A stretch of DNA of 64,000 nucleotides from DASSUW01 sp963774155 (lineage in GTDB: Bacteria > Actinomycetota > Thermoleophilia > Solirubrobacterales > Solirubrobacteraceae). A model generated the notes under the pieces. The model was not told where the DNA came from. It was given only the letters and a program-made list of their open reading frames with translations, and did no database searches. The position numbers were made by a program, and so were the translations under genes. Shown in pieces: positions 42,838 to 51,213 of the stretch. Each line of letters opens with the position of its first letter. Positions within the stretch are counted from its first letter, which is position 1. Location: NCBI GenBank assembly GCA_963774155.1, contig CAVZDW010000012.1, forward strand, positions 372,001 through 436,000. Direction: 5' to 3'.

Positions 42838-42894
42838 GCAACCGTGTGGTTGCATGTTTTCGCCCATGGTACTATCCGCAACCTATGAGTTGCG
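42838..42894. promoter_or_regulatory. Two ArsR-type palindromic operators between clpP and the SRPBCC-arsR pair
   Basis: GCAACC-gtgt-GGTTGC (42838-42853) and CGCAAC-ctatga-GTTGCG (42877-42894) are centred 40 bp apart. Such GCAACC/GGTTGC palindromes are typical of ArsR-SRPBCC units. The second covers the SRPBCC ATG (42885) just downstream of a TACTAT -10 box (42870-42875); the first lies 17 nt upstream of the clpP ATG. Autoregulation is likely and control of clpP is possible. Confidence 0.65.
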
Positions 42895-43223
42895 TCACAC
42901 GCGAGATCGTCCTCCCCGTACCGCGCGAGCGGGCCTGGGAGCTGGTCACCGAAGAGGACGAGCTGCGCGAGTGGCTCGCCGACGAGGTCGAGTTCGAGGC
43001 CGAGGAGGGCGCGCCGCTGCGGATCGACGACCGCGAGGGCGTCGTGGAGGCCGTCGAGCCCGGCGAGCGGATCGTGTTCACCTGGGAGGGCTCGCGCGTC
43101 GTGTGGCAGCTCGAGGACCACGACCAGGGCACGCGCTTCGTCGTCACCGAGGAGCGCCACGACACGGTCTGGGGTCCGAAGCTCACCGCGCTGGCGGCCA
43201 CCGCCGCGCTGTGCCCGGCCTGA
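42885..43223 (+). CDS. SRPBCC (AHSA1/START-like) domain protein
   Basis: 112 residues. MSCVTREIVLPVPRERAWELVTEEDELREWL and IVFTWEG then WQLEDHDQGTRFVVTEE are the helix-grip fold strands of AHSA1-type SRPBCC proteins, which bind small hydrophobic ligands. It is encoded directly ahead of, and overlapping by 13 nt, an ArsR regulator, a common pairing. The start sits within the operator. Confidence 0.88.
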   Translation: MSCVTREIVLPVPRERAWELVTEEDELREWLADEVEFEAEEGAPLRIDDREGVVEAVEPGERIVFTWEGSRVVWQLEDHDQGTRFVVTEERHDTVWGPKLTALAATAALCPA

Positions 43224-43576
43224 GCTCAGACGACCACGTCGGCGCCGTCTTCGCCGCGCTGGCCGACCCGACGCGGCGCGAGGTCGTGCGGTCCCTGTCG
43301 GCGCGGCCCGGCCTGACCGCGTCGTCGCTGGCCGGCGAGCTCCCGATGACCCGCCAGGCGGTCGCGAAGCATTTGAACGCGTTGTCGGGCGCCGGGCTGG
43401 TCACGGCGCGCCGTGAGGGACGCGAGACGCGCTACACGCTCACTCCGGCGCCGCTCGCCGATGCGATGGAGTGGATGGCCGCCGTGGGTGCGGAGTGGGA
43501 CGAGCGGCTGGCTCGGTTGGCGCGGCGGACGAACGTCAACCCCGGCATTGAGGGAGCGGGATCGGCCGGGATTTGA
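43211..43576 (+). CDS. ArsR-family winged-helix repressor
   Basis: 121 residues from GTG 43211. VFAALADPTRREVVRSLS and LAGELPMTRQAVAKHLNALSGAGLVTARREGRETRYTLT are the canonical ArsR wHTH; no metal-binding CxC motif is present. The C-terminal residues NVNPGIEGAGSAGI are encoded by the right end of repeat copy 3, so the repeat supplies the protein's tail. It probably binds the two palindromes upstream. Confidence 0.92.
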   Translation: MPGLSSDDHVGAVFAALADPTRREVVRSLSARPGLTASSLAGELPMTRQAVAKHLNALSGAGLVTARREGRETRYTLTPAPLADAMEWMAAVGAEWDERLARLARRTNVNPGIEGAGSAGI

Positions 43577-43684
43577 GTTCGAATCCTGCTTAGGGGTGAC
43601 ACCGTGACCCTTGGGCAGGACGCGAGATGGAAACCGGCCGCGCCGGCCTCCCCAGCTTCCCTACCCAGCCGCAGTTGACGTTCG
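43530..43684 (-). repeat. Dispersed terminal-inverted-repeat element, copy 3 (inverted orientation)
   Basis: About 155 bp, between the converging arsR and dppF genes, in the opposite orientation to copies 1 and 2. Its ends are a perfect 11 bp inverted repeat (CGAACGTCAAC at 43530-43540, GTTGACGTTCG at 43674-43684). It shares GGGTAGGGAAGCTGG with copy 2 and GGCCGATCCCGCTCCCT with copy 1. The core differs: TCCTGC...GCAGGA encloses an AGGGT...ACCCCT stem. It ends 6 nt from the dppF stop. Confidence 0.8.
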
Positions 43685-43690
43685 CCGGGG

Positions 43691-44713
43691 TCAGGCAGTC
43701 CGAGCCGTCGGCACGCGCTCCAGCACCTCGGAGTCCGTGAGCGGGAAGTGGCAGGCGACGACGTTGCCGCCGTCCTTCTCCTCCAGCACCGGGTCGTCCT
43801 GGCGGCAGATCTCCTGCGCCTTCCAGCAGCGCGTGTGGAAGCGGCAGGCCGGCGGCGGGTTGGCCGGAGACGGCACGTCGCCCGCCAGGATCTGGCGCTT
43901 CTTCGTGGCCGCCAGCCGCGGCTGCGGGACCGGGACGGCCGACATGAGCGCGCCCGTGTAGGGCATCCGCGGGTGCGCGTAGAGCTGCTCGTTGGTGGCC
44001 AGCTCGACGATCCGCCCGAGGTACATGACCGCGATGCGGTCGCACATGTGCCGCACGACCGAGAGGTCGTGGGCGATGAAGACCAGCGTGATCCCCATCT
44101 CGCGCTGCAGCTCGCGCAGCAGGTTGAGGATCTGGGCCTGGATCGACACGTCGAGCGCGGAGACCGGCTCGTCGGCGACGATGACCTTCGGCCTGAGCGC
44201 GAGCGCGCGGGCCACGCCGATGCGCTGCCGCTGGCCGCCCGAGAACTCGTGCGGGTAGCGGTTGTAGTGCTCCGGGTTGAGGCCGACGCGGTCCATCAGC
44301 TCCTGGACGGTCCGCTTGCGCTCGCCCTCGCCCTTGGCCAGGCCGTGGATGACGAACGGCTCGCCGATGATCGTGCCGACCGTCTTGCGCGGGTTCAGCG
44401 ACGAGTACGGGTCCTGGAAGATCATCTGCATGTCGCGCCGCAGGGCCTTCAGGCGCGGACCCTTGGCGGTGGCGATCTCCTCGCCGTCGAACTGGATCGA
44501 GCCGCTGGTGGGCTCCATCAGCCGCAGCAGCAGGCGCGCGGTGGTGGACTTGCCGCAGCCCGACTCGCCGACGAGCCCGAGCGTCTCACCGCGGAGCACG
44601 TCGAAGGACACGCCGTCGACGGCCTGGACGGCGCCGACGGTGCGCTGGAGCAACCCCTGGCGGATCGGGAAATGCTTGACGAGGTCGCGGACCTCGATCA
44701 GCGCTTCGCTCAC
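43691..44713 (-). CDS. dppF: Dipeptide/oligopeptide ABC transporter ATP-binding protein (DppF/OppF)
   Basis: 340 residues. Walker A is VGESGCGKSTTARLL, Q-loop MIFQDPYSSLNPRKTV, the signature FSGGQRQRIGVARAL, Walker B VIVADEPVSALDVS. The C-terminal oligopeptide-transporter extension with cysteines (ACRFHTRCWKAQEIC, ACHFPL) probably binds an Fe-S cluster as in DppD/DppF. GTG start overlaps dppD (GTGA). Confidence 0.94.
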   Translation of the reverse strand: MSEALIEVRDLVKHFPIRQGLLQRTVGAVQAVDGVSFDVLRGETLGLVGESGCGKSTTARLLLRLMEPTSGSIQFDGEEIATAKGPRLKALRRDMQMIFQDPYSSLNPRKTVGTIIGEPFVIHGLAKGEGERKRTVQELMDRVGLNPEHYNRYPHEFSGGQRQRIGVARALALRPKVIVADEPVSALDVSIQAQILNLLRELQREMGITLVFIAHDLSVVRHMCDRIAVMYLGRIVELATNEQLYAHPRMPYTGALMSAVPVPQPRLAATKKRQILAGDVPSPANPPPACRFHTRCWKAQEICRQDDPVLEEKDGGNVVACHFPLTDSEVLERVPTARTA

Positions 44714-45771
44714 GGTGCGGCCTCCTCGATGACGTCCTTGCGCGCCTCCTCCGGCTTGACGCCGGACTGGAGCTCCGCCCACAGCTTCTTGCGGGTGCCG
44801 GTGTCGAGCAGGCACGCCACGTGGTGTGCGGGATCGTCGCCGATCGGCTCGAGCACCGGCTCGATGCGGCGGTGGGCGTCCCGGACGTAGGGACAACGCG
44901 GGTGGAAGGAGCAGCCGCCGGGCAGGTTGATGAGCGACGGCGGGCGGCCCGGGATCGGCACCAGCTCTTCGCCGCGCGGCGCGTCCATGCGCGGGATCGA
45001 GCTCAGCAGCCCCCACGTGTAGGGATGCTCGGGCGCGTTGAAGATCGTGTCCGCCGGGCCCTTCTCGACGATCCGGCCGGCGTACATGACGGAGATGTCG
45101 TCGGCCATCTCGGCCACGACGCCGAGGTCGTGGGTGATGACCACCACGGCCGTGTCGAACTCCGACTGCAGGCGCTCGATCAGCTCGAGGATCTGCGCCT
45201 GCACGGTCACGTCGAGCGCCGTGGTGGGCTCGTCGGCGATCAGCAGCTTCGGATCGTTCGCCAGCGCCATGGCGATCATGGCCCGCTGGCGCATGCCGCC
45301 GGAGAACTCGTGCGGGTAGGACTCGGCACGGCGGCGCGGCTCCGGGATGCCCACGAGCCCGAGCATCTCGACCGCGCGGTCGTACGCCTGCGCCTTCGAG
45401 ACGTCCCGGTGGGCGAGGACCGCCTCGACGATCTGGTTGCCCACCTTGTAGAAGGGATGCAGCGACGACAGCGGGTCCTGGAAGATCATCGCGATGTCGT
45501 TGCCGCGGATCGCGCGCAGGTCCTCGTCGCTGGCGCCGATGAGGTCCTTGCCGTCGAACCGCACCGAGCCCGAGATGCGCGCGTTGCGAGCGCGCGTGAG
45601 GCCCATGACGGTGAGCGACGACACCGACTTGCCGGAGCCGGACTCGCCCACGATCCCGAGCGTCTGGCCGCGATCGACGGTGTAGGAGATGCCGTCGACG
45701 GCCTTGACGAGGCCGTCCTCGGTCTCGAAGTGGACGCTGAGGTTCTCGATCTCGAGCAGCGGGGCGGACAT
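44710..45771 (-). CDS. dppD: Dipeptide/oligopeptide ABC transporter ATP-binding protein (DppD/OppD)
   Basis: 353 residues. Walker A is VGESGSGKSVSSLTVMGL, Q-loop MIFQDPLSSLHPF, the signature FSGGMRQRAMIAMAL, Walker B LLIADEPTTALDV. The Cys-rich C-terminal segment GGCSFHPRCPYV...HHVACLL is that of the OppD family. It shares one base with the dppB stop (TGATG) and forms a heterodimer with dppF. Confidence 0.94.
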   Translation of the reverse strand: MSAPLLEIENLSVHFETEDGLVKAVDGISYTVDRGQTLGIVGESGSGKSVSSLTVMGLTRARNARISGSVRFDGKDLIGASDEDLRAIRGNDIAMIFQDPLSSLHPFYKVGNQIVEAVLAHRDVSKAQAYDRAVEMLGLVGIPEPRRRAESYPHEFSGGMRQRAMIAMALANDPKLLIADEPTTALDVTVQAQILELIERLQSEFDTAVVVITHDLGVVAEMADDISVMYAGRIVEKGPADTIFNAPEHPYTWGLLSSIPRMDAPRGEELVPIPGRPPSLINLPGGCSFHPRCPYVRDAHRRIEPVLEPIGDDPAHHVACLLDTGTRKKLWAELQSGVKPEEARKDVIEEAAP

Positions 45772-46742
45772 CAGTAGCGAACCCTTGGGTCGATGAAGGC
45801 GTAGAGGATGTCCACGACGAGGCTCATGATGACGATGAAGAATGCGCCGAAGAGCACGGTGCCCTGGATGACCGGCAGGTCGAACCGCACGATCGCCTCG
45901 TAGGCGAAGCGCCCGATCCCCTGGATGTTGAAGACGGTCTCGGTGAGGATCGCCCCGCCGAGCAGGATGCCGATGTCGAGGCCGAGCAGGGTGACGATCG
46001 GCGTGATGGCCGACCGCACGCCGTGGCGGAAGATCACGCGCCGCTCGCTGAGACCCTTGGCGCGGGCCGTGCGGATGTAGTCCTCCTGCATGGTGTCGAG
46101 CAGGTTGCCGCGCAGGAAGCGCGCGTAGATGGCCGCGAAGGAGGCCGCCAGCACGCACCACGGCATGATCAGCGCCTCGGCCTTCCCGAAGATGGTGTCG
46201 GCGTCCTGGTAGGCGCCGCTGCCGGGCAGCAGCGGGAAGCGCCCGATGCTGTCGTCGAACAGGAAGAGCGCGACGAGGCCGAGGAAGTAGACCGGGGCCG
46301 AGATGGCGATGAGCGCCAGGCCCATCGTCACGCGGTCGAGCAAGGTGCCGGTCTTGATGGCCGAGATCATGCCGACCGGGATGCCGATCGCGAGCCAGAG
46401 GATGACGGCGCCGCTGGTGAGGAAGATCGTCGCCGGCAGGCGGTCGAGGATCTGCGGCAGCACCTCTTGGTTCGACTGGTACGAGTAGCCGAAGTTGAAG
46501 CCGTCCCCGCCGACGAACGGCAGGATGTCGCCGAGGTACCGGAAGAACTGGACGATGACGGGGTCATCGAGGCCGAACTGCTGGCGGATCGCCTCCACGA
46601 GCTCGGGCGAGGGCTGACGCCCGGCGCGGAGCACCGCCGGGTCGGCGGCGGGCAGCACCGTGAACACGATGAACGTGACCAGGGTGACCACGAACAACAG
46701 GAAGATCACCCAGAGCAGTCGGCGGACGATGTAAGCGGCCAT
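45771..46742 (-). CDS. dppB: Dipeptide/oligopeptide ABC transporter permease (DppB/OppB)
   Basis: 323 residues, six membrane helices. It opens MAAYIVRRLLWVIFLLFVVTLVTF, a DppB hallmark, and the EAA loop is DYIRTARAKGLSERRVIFRHGVRSAI. It pairs with dppC to form the peptide channel. A strong hairpin separates it from the upstream binding-protein gene. Confidence 0.94.
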   Translation of the reverse strand: MAAYIVRRLLWVIFLLFVVTLVTFIVFTVLPAADPAVLRAGRQPSPELVEAIRQQFGLDDPVIVQFFRYLGDILPFVGGDGFNFGYSYQSNQEVLPQILDRLPATIFLTSGAVILWLAIGIPVGMISAIKTGTLLDRVTMGLALIAISAPVYFLGLVALFLFDDSIGRFPLLPGSGAYQDADTIFGKAEALIMPWCVLAASFAAIYARFLRGNLLDTMQEDYIRTARAKGLSERRVIFRHGVRSAITPIVTLLGLDIGILLGGAILTETVFNIQGIGRFAYEAIVRFDLPVIQGTVLFGAFFIVIMSLVVDILYAFIDPRVRY

Positions 46743-46777
46743 ATCTGGCTCTCGTCTGGAAGGAAGTTAGAGGAACC

Positions 46778-46810
46778 GAAGGGGCCCCGCCACCGTGGCG
46801 GGGCCCCTTC
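46778..46810 (-). terminator. Strong intra-operon hairpin between dppA and dppB
   Basis: GAAGGGGCCCCGCC (46778-46791) pairs perfectly with GGCGGGGCCCCTTC (46797-46810) around a 5 nt loop. It begins 6 nt past the dppA stop in the direction of transcription and has no U-run after it. It is better seen as an attenuator or mRNA-stabilising 3' end that raises binding-protein over permease expression than as a full terminator. Confidence 0.8.
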
Positions 46811-46816
46811 GACGAG

Positions 46817-48577
46817 CTACTTGACGGACGTGAAGGACAGGTCCCACTGGCCGTTGTCGGCGCTGGCGACTCCGTTCACGTTCTCGGAGCGGATCAGCGG
46901 GGTCTTGTCCCAGATCCAGTCCACGGCCGGCGCGAGGTCGGTGATCTTCTTGTCGATCTCCGCCCACGCGTCCGCCCGCTCCTGCGGGTCGGTGATGAGC
47001 TTGGCCTTGTTCATCTCCTCGTTCAGGGCCTTGTCGTTCAGCTGCGACCAGTTCGAGTTACCGGTCTGGAGGATGTTGTCTCCGTTGAAGGTCGGATCCA
47101 GGTAGGTCTGGGCGTCCGAGAAGTCCTTCAGCCAGCCGACGTTCGGGCAGATCGCCACCTTGGCGGGGGGCGAGTTGCAGAACTTCGTGTACATGGCGTC
47201 CTGCGTCACGAGGCGGAGGTTGATCTTGAAGCCGAGCTTCTCGAAGTTCTCCTTCGCGACCTCAGCCGCCTTCTGGGCGACGCCCTCGGAGGTGCCGACC
47301 ATCAGCAGCTCCTCGGTGCCCTCGTACTTGCCGGAGGCGTAGCCCGCCTTCTTGAAGTACTCGGCGGCCAGCGCCATGTCGCCCGCCGGCTTGGAGTAGA
47401 AGTCGATGCCCGGACCCTCCAGGCCACCGGCCTCGTCGAAGCCCGGGACCTCGGGCGGGATGAAGTGGGTCGGGATGTCACCGACCACCTCGCCGCCGCG
47501 GGTCAGGCGCATCGCCTCGCGGTCGAAGCCCGCCACGACTGCGCGGCGCACGTCCACGTTGTCGAACGGCGCGACCGTGGTGTTCATCGCGACCCAGCGG
47601 CCGCCACCGTTCGGCACCAGCGTGAGCTGCTCCTCGGACTGCGTGATGACCTGCTTGAGGACGGCGGGGTCCGGCGAGAAGTCGCCGTTGATCATGTTCT
47701 CGCCGTCGAGGATCTTGCGCGACGCCACCGTGGTGTCGTCGTTGCCCTGCGGCATGTCGATCTCGTCGAGGTACGCGGGGCGGAAGTCACCGTCGGCGAC
47801 CCAGTTCGGGTTGCGGACCAGGTGGATGCGGCGGCCGGCCTCGTAGCCGATCGCCTTGCCCTCGGCGTCGTTCTCGATCATGTACGGGCCCGTCGCGACC
47901 TGGTTCTGGCCGTAGGTCGACGGGTTGGCCGCGTCGAGCTTCGAGGCGTACTCCTTCGGGACCGGAGCCGACAGCGGGAGCGAGAGCGCGCCGGCGATGA
48001 CGCCGCCGGTGCCCTTGGTGAGGTTGAAGACGATCGTCGTGTCGTCCGGCGTCTCGATGCCGGCGATCTCGGTGCCCGGGTCGGCGCCGACCTCGGCACC
48101 CTTCAGGTCCCCGAAGTACGCACCGGCGTAGCCGTTGTTGACCGTGTTGAAGAAGCCGCGCTCGATCGCGTACTTGACGTCGGCGGAGGTGACCTCGCGG
48201 TCGACCGGCGGCGAGAACTTGATCCCGGAGCGGATCTTCACCGTGACGGTCTTGCCGTCCTCGGAGATCTCGGGATCGGACTCGGCGAGGTCCGGGATCG
48301 CGTTGACCGCGTCCTCGGGCTCGTAGCCGTAGAGGGCCTTCTGCGTCGCCTTGCAGACCTGGAAGCCCATCTGGTAGTAGCTGATGCCGCAGTCGATGTT
48401 GTCCACATCATCGGTCCAGAGGGCGGTCAGCTTGCCGCCCTTCTGGCCCTCCGCGGGCGTGCCCTGGCTCGTGCCCTGCTCGCCGGAATCATCATCGTCG
48501 CCGCCGCACGCGGCGACGCCGAAGGTGAGTGCGAGCAGGACGCCCAGGATGAGGGTCCACTGGAAGGACCGTCGCAT
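46817..48577 (-). CDS. dppA: Peptide ABC transporter substrate-binding lipoprotein (family 5)
   Basis: 586 residues. The signal peptide ends in a lipobox (FGVAAC, lipidated C24) followed by an acidic linker. The body has the SBP family 5 features: AIERGFF, GPYMIE, RNPNW and DVRRAVVAGFDREAM. It captures peptides outside the membrane. The ATG at 48577 has an AAAGGA site 6 nt upstream; an ATG five codons earlier (48592) is less well placed. Gene order dppC-A-B-D-F is unusual. Confidence 0.93.
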   Translation of the reverse strand: MRRSFQWTLILGVLLALTFGVAACGGDDDDSGEQGTSQGTPAEGQKGGKLTALWTDDVDNIDCGISYYQMGFQVCKATQKALYGYEPEDAVNAIPDLAESDPEISEDGKTVTVKIRSGIKFSPPVDREVTSADVKYAIERGFFNTVNNGYAGAYFGDLKGAEVGADPGTEIAGIETPDDTTIVFNLTKGTGGVIAGALSLPLSAPVPKEYASKLDAANPSTYGQNQVATGPYMIENDAEGKAIGYEAGRRIHLVRNPNWVADGDFRPAYLDEIDMPQGNDDTTVASRKILDGENMINGDFSPDPAVLKQVITQSEEQLTLVPNGGGRWVAMNTTVAPFDNVDVRRAVVAGFDREAMRLTRGGEVVGDIPTHFIPPEVPGFDEAGGLEGPGIDFYSKPAGDMALAAEYFKKAGYASGKYEGTEELLMVGTSEGVAQKAAEVAKENFEKLGFKINLRLVTQDAMYTKFCNSPPAKVAICPNVGWLKDFSDAQTYLDPTFNGDNILQTGNSNWSQLNDKALNEEMNKAKLITDPQERADAWAEIDKKITDLAPAVDWIWDKTPLIRSENVNGVASADNGQWDLSFTSVK

Positions 48578-48623
48578 GAAGCGTCCTTTCATGAGTGTTG
48601 CCGGAACTACCGGGATTCGATGG

Positions 48624-49620
48624 TTAGTTGGAACGAGTGCTCTTGGGGTTGAGCGCGTCCTGCAGCCCATCCCCGACGAGGTTGAAAGCAAGGACGGTGA
48701 GCAGCAGTGCCATGCCGGGGAAGAACATGAACCACCAGGCGTCGCTGAAGATCGAGACGGCGTCCGACAGCATGTCCCCCCACGAAGCACGAGGCGGCTG
48801 CACACCGACCCCGAGGAACGAGAGCGCGGCCTCCAAGAGGATGTTGGCCGGGATGAACAACGTGGCGTAGACGATGATCGGCGCCACGAGGTTGGGGAGG
48901 ATGTCGCGGAACATGATCCGCGAGTTGGAGGCCCCGAGGGACCGAGAGGCCTCGACGAACTCCTTCTCGCGCAGCGAGAGGACCTGGCCGCGGATGATGC
49001 GGGCCACGTAGGGGGTGTTCGCGAGGACGATGATGAAGATCACGACCGAGAGGCCGGGCTGGATCAGCCCGCCCGCGCAGCCGTTCTGCACCGGAGCACG
49101 CGGTGGCCAGGCCGAGGCCCAGCAGGAGCACGGGGAACGCGAGCATCACGTCGAGCACACGGGCGATCAACGTGTCCACCCAGCGGCGGTAGTACGCCGA
49201 CACGGTTCCGAGGAACACGCCGAAGATCACCGACAGGCCGGTGCCGACGAAGGCGACGGTCAGTGACACCTGGGCGCCGTAGAGCACGCGCGAGAACACG
49301 TCGCGCCCGATCGGATCGACGCCGAACAGATGCTCGCTGCTCGGCCCCGAGGGGAGCCCGAAATCGTCGAGCGCCGCCGTCTCCTGCGTGTTCGGGGGCG
49401 GAGCGCCGACGAGCTTGGTGATCGGCCCCGCGAGGATCGCGACGAGGATCAGGACGACGATGAAGGCGAGCGCCACCATCGCGACCTTGTCGCGGCGGAA
49501 CCGGCGCCAGAACAGCTGCAGCGGCGAGCGGGCGGCAACCGCCTGCTCGCCCCTGACCATCTGGTCGAGGCCGCTGTCCTCCGCGTGCAGGAGGTCGCTT
49601 GCGCCTGCGCCCGTGCTCAT
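48624..49620 (-). pseudogene. dppC: Dipeptide/oligopeptide ABC transporter permease (DppC/OppC), frameshifted
   Basis: The N-terminal part (MSTGAGASDLL..., FWRRFRRDKVAMVALAFIV, HLFGVDPIGRDVFSRVLYG) runs to LGLGLATACS, and the C-terminal part (QNGCAGGLIQPGLSVVIFI, EAA loop EFVEASRSLGASNSRIMFRDILPN) is in another frame. The break is near 49090-49096; adding two bases (ggtgcag to ggtgtgcag) restores a 332-residue DppC. The first gene of the peptide-transport operon would be dead if the shift is real, so a sequence error is likely. Confidence 0.85.
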
Positions 49621-49894
49621 ACGAGCGCCTCTCGGCTGCTGGGTGCTGCGATGTTCAGTTGGAACCCTCCTCCGAGCATGCGAAGAACCGAACGCACGGT
49701 CGGCACATACATTCCCCTTTGAGGCCGGACAACCTACAAGGCCGCCCGGCAAAGACTTCCCGCTTCCACGAACCGGCCAGTGCGCAGGTCACACGTATGT
49801 TCCCTGACCCCGACCGGAGTGGATCCTTCTTGCGGGCCAGCATAGCCACGAACACGCAGGTCCCCATTGGTCCCCGATTAAGATTGGCGAGCAG
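49621..49894. other. Intergenic region upstream of the dpp operon and tRNA-Arg
   Basis: In 274 nt I see no supported gene. On the minus strand GAGAGG lies about 8 nt before the dppC ATG, so dpp probably has a 5' UTR and its promoter here. On the plus strand TAAGAT at about 49879-49884 lies roughly 10 nt before the tRNA and is a candidate -10 box. A 70-codon frame on the minus strand (49655-49867) has odd composition and no start signal. Confidence 0.4.
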
Positions 49895-49968
<74 letters not shown>

Positions 49969-50005
49969 CTCACTTTCATGTGCTGACCAAAGACCTGCGC
50001 TCTGA

Positions 50006-50011
50006 CAGACT
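50006..50011 (+). promoter_or_regulatory. -10-like box (CAGACT) for the ROK gene
   Basis: CAGACT is followed by 7 nt (GAGCGAA) and the ATG at 50019, favouring this start over the GTG at 49980. Confidence 0.4.
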
Positions 50012-50018
50012 GAGCGAA

Positions 50019-51209
50019 ATGGCTGGCTTTGCAGGAACGTCTCCGAACGGAGCGGGAGCGATGCTCCGCCTCATCCGCGACGGGCGCGCCAAGACGCACG
50101 CCGAGCTCGTGGAGCTGACGGGGCTCTCACGCTCGACCGTCGCGCAGCGCGTCGATGCGCTGCTCACGCGCCGGCTCGTCGTGCCCGCCGAGCCGGGGGC
50201 GTCGCGCGGCGGCCGCCCGCCACGGACGTTCGCCTTCAACCGCGACGCCGGCGTGGTGCTCGCGGCCGACCTCGGCGCCACGCACTCGCGCGTGGCCGTG
50301 ACGGACCTGGCGGGCGACGTGCTGTCCGAGACGCGCGAGGACATGCCGATCGCCCAGGGGCCGGAGGTCGTGCTGGCCTGGCTCGAGCAGGCGCTCGACG
50401 GGCTCCTGCGCGAGGCCGAGCGCGGCCGCGCGGACGTGCGCGGCATCGGCGTCGGCGTCCCGGGTCCCGTCGAGTTCGTCACCGGCACGCCGGTGGCGCC
50501 GCCGATCATGCCCGGCTGGGACGGCTACGGGGTCGCCGCGCACCTGCGCGAGCGCTACGGCGCGCCGGTCCTCGTCGACAACGACGTGAACATCATGGCC
50601 CTCGGCGAGTACTGGTCCCGCTGGCGCGACACGGCGCACCTGCTGTTCGTGAAGGTCGGCACCGGCATCGGCTGCGGCGTCATCACCGACGGCCGCATCC
50701 ACCGGGGAGCGCAGGGAGCCGCTGGCGACATCGGCCACATCCACGTCCCGGACCACGACGACGTCATCTGCCGCTGCGGCAACCTCGGGTGCCTGGAGGC
50801 GATCGCCGGCGGCGGCGCCATGGCGGCGCGCCTCTCGGACCTCGACATCCCGGCGGCCAACAGCCGCGACGTGGTCAAGCACGTCCGCGACGGCCGCCCC
50901 GAGGCCATGCGCCTCGTCCGCCAGGCCGGCCGCGAGCTCGGCGGCGTGCTCGCCACGGCGGTCAACTTCTTCAACCCCGGCGTGATCGTCATCGGCGGCG
51001 ACATCGCCCACGCCGACGAGCATCTCCTCGCCGGCGTCCGCGAGGTCGTCTACCGCCGCTCGACGGCCCTCGCGACCCGCTCGATCCGCATCGCCCGCTC
51101 GACCCTCGACGACCGCGCCGGCATCCTCGGCGCGGCCGTGATGGTCACCGAGGCCGTGCTCGCACCGGACGCGATCGACCAGGCGATCTCCTCCGGCGCG
51201 GCAGCCTGA
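50019..51209 (+). CDS. ROK-family transcriptional regulator (NagC/XylR type)
   Basis: 396 residues. An N-terminal wHTH (LIRDGRAKTHAELVELTGLSRSTVAQRVDALL) is followed by the ROK sugar-kinase-like domain: VLAADLGATHSR, GVPGPVEF, VDNDVNIMALGE and GTGIGCGVI; the zinc site is CRCGNLGCLE. Start at 50019 rather than GTG 49980, because of the -10 box. It probably represses sugar genes; the convergent TIM-barrel gene is a candidate. Confidence 0.9.
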   Translation: MAGFAGTSPNGAGAMLRLIRDGRAKTHAELVELTGLSRSTVAQRVDALLTRRLVVPAEPGASRGGRPPRTFAFNRDAGVVLAADLGATHSRVAVTDLAGDVLSETREDMPIAQGPEVVLAWLEQALDGLLREAERGRADVRGIGVGVPGPVEFVTGTPVAPPIMPGWDGYGVAAHLRERYGAPVLVDNDVNIMALGEYWSRWRDTAHLLFVKVGTGIGCGVITDGRIHRGAQGAAGDIGHIHVPDHDDVICRCGNLGCLEAIAGGGAMAARLSDLDIPAANSRDVVKHVRDGRPEAMRLVRQAGRELGGVLATAVNFFNPGVIVIGGDIAHADEHLLAGVREVVYRRSTALATRSIRIARSTLDDRAGILGAAVMVTEAVLAPDAIDQAISSGAAA

Positions 51210-51213
51210 GCGC

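Noticed and set aside
43580..43595. GAGTTCGAATCCTGC looking like a tRNA T-arm in repeat copy 3
   Set aside because: No matching stem, anticodon arm or acceptor around it; the bases are part of the repeat core.
49655..49867. 70-codon Cys-containing frame upstream of dppC
   Set aside because: No recognised motif or start signal, and composition unlike neighbouring genes; more likely a chance frame in the 5' region.
49980..50018. Earlier GTG start for the ROK gene
   Set aside because: The ATG at 50019 sits 7 nt after a -10 box and matches the usual N-terminus; the extra 13 residues do not look like the family.
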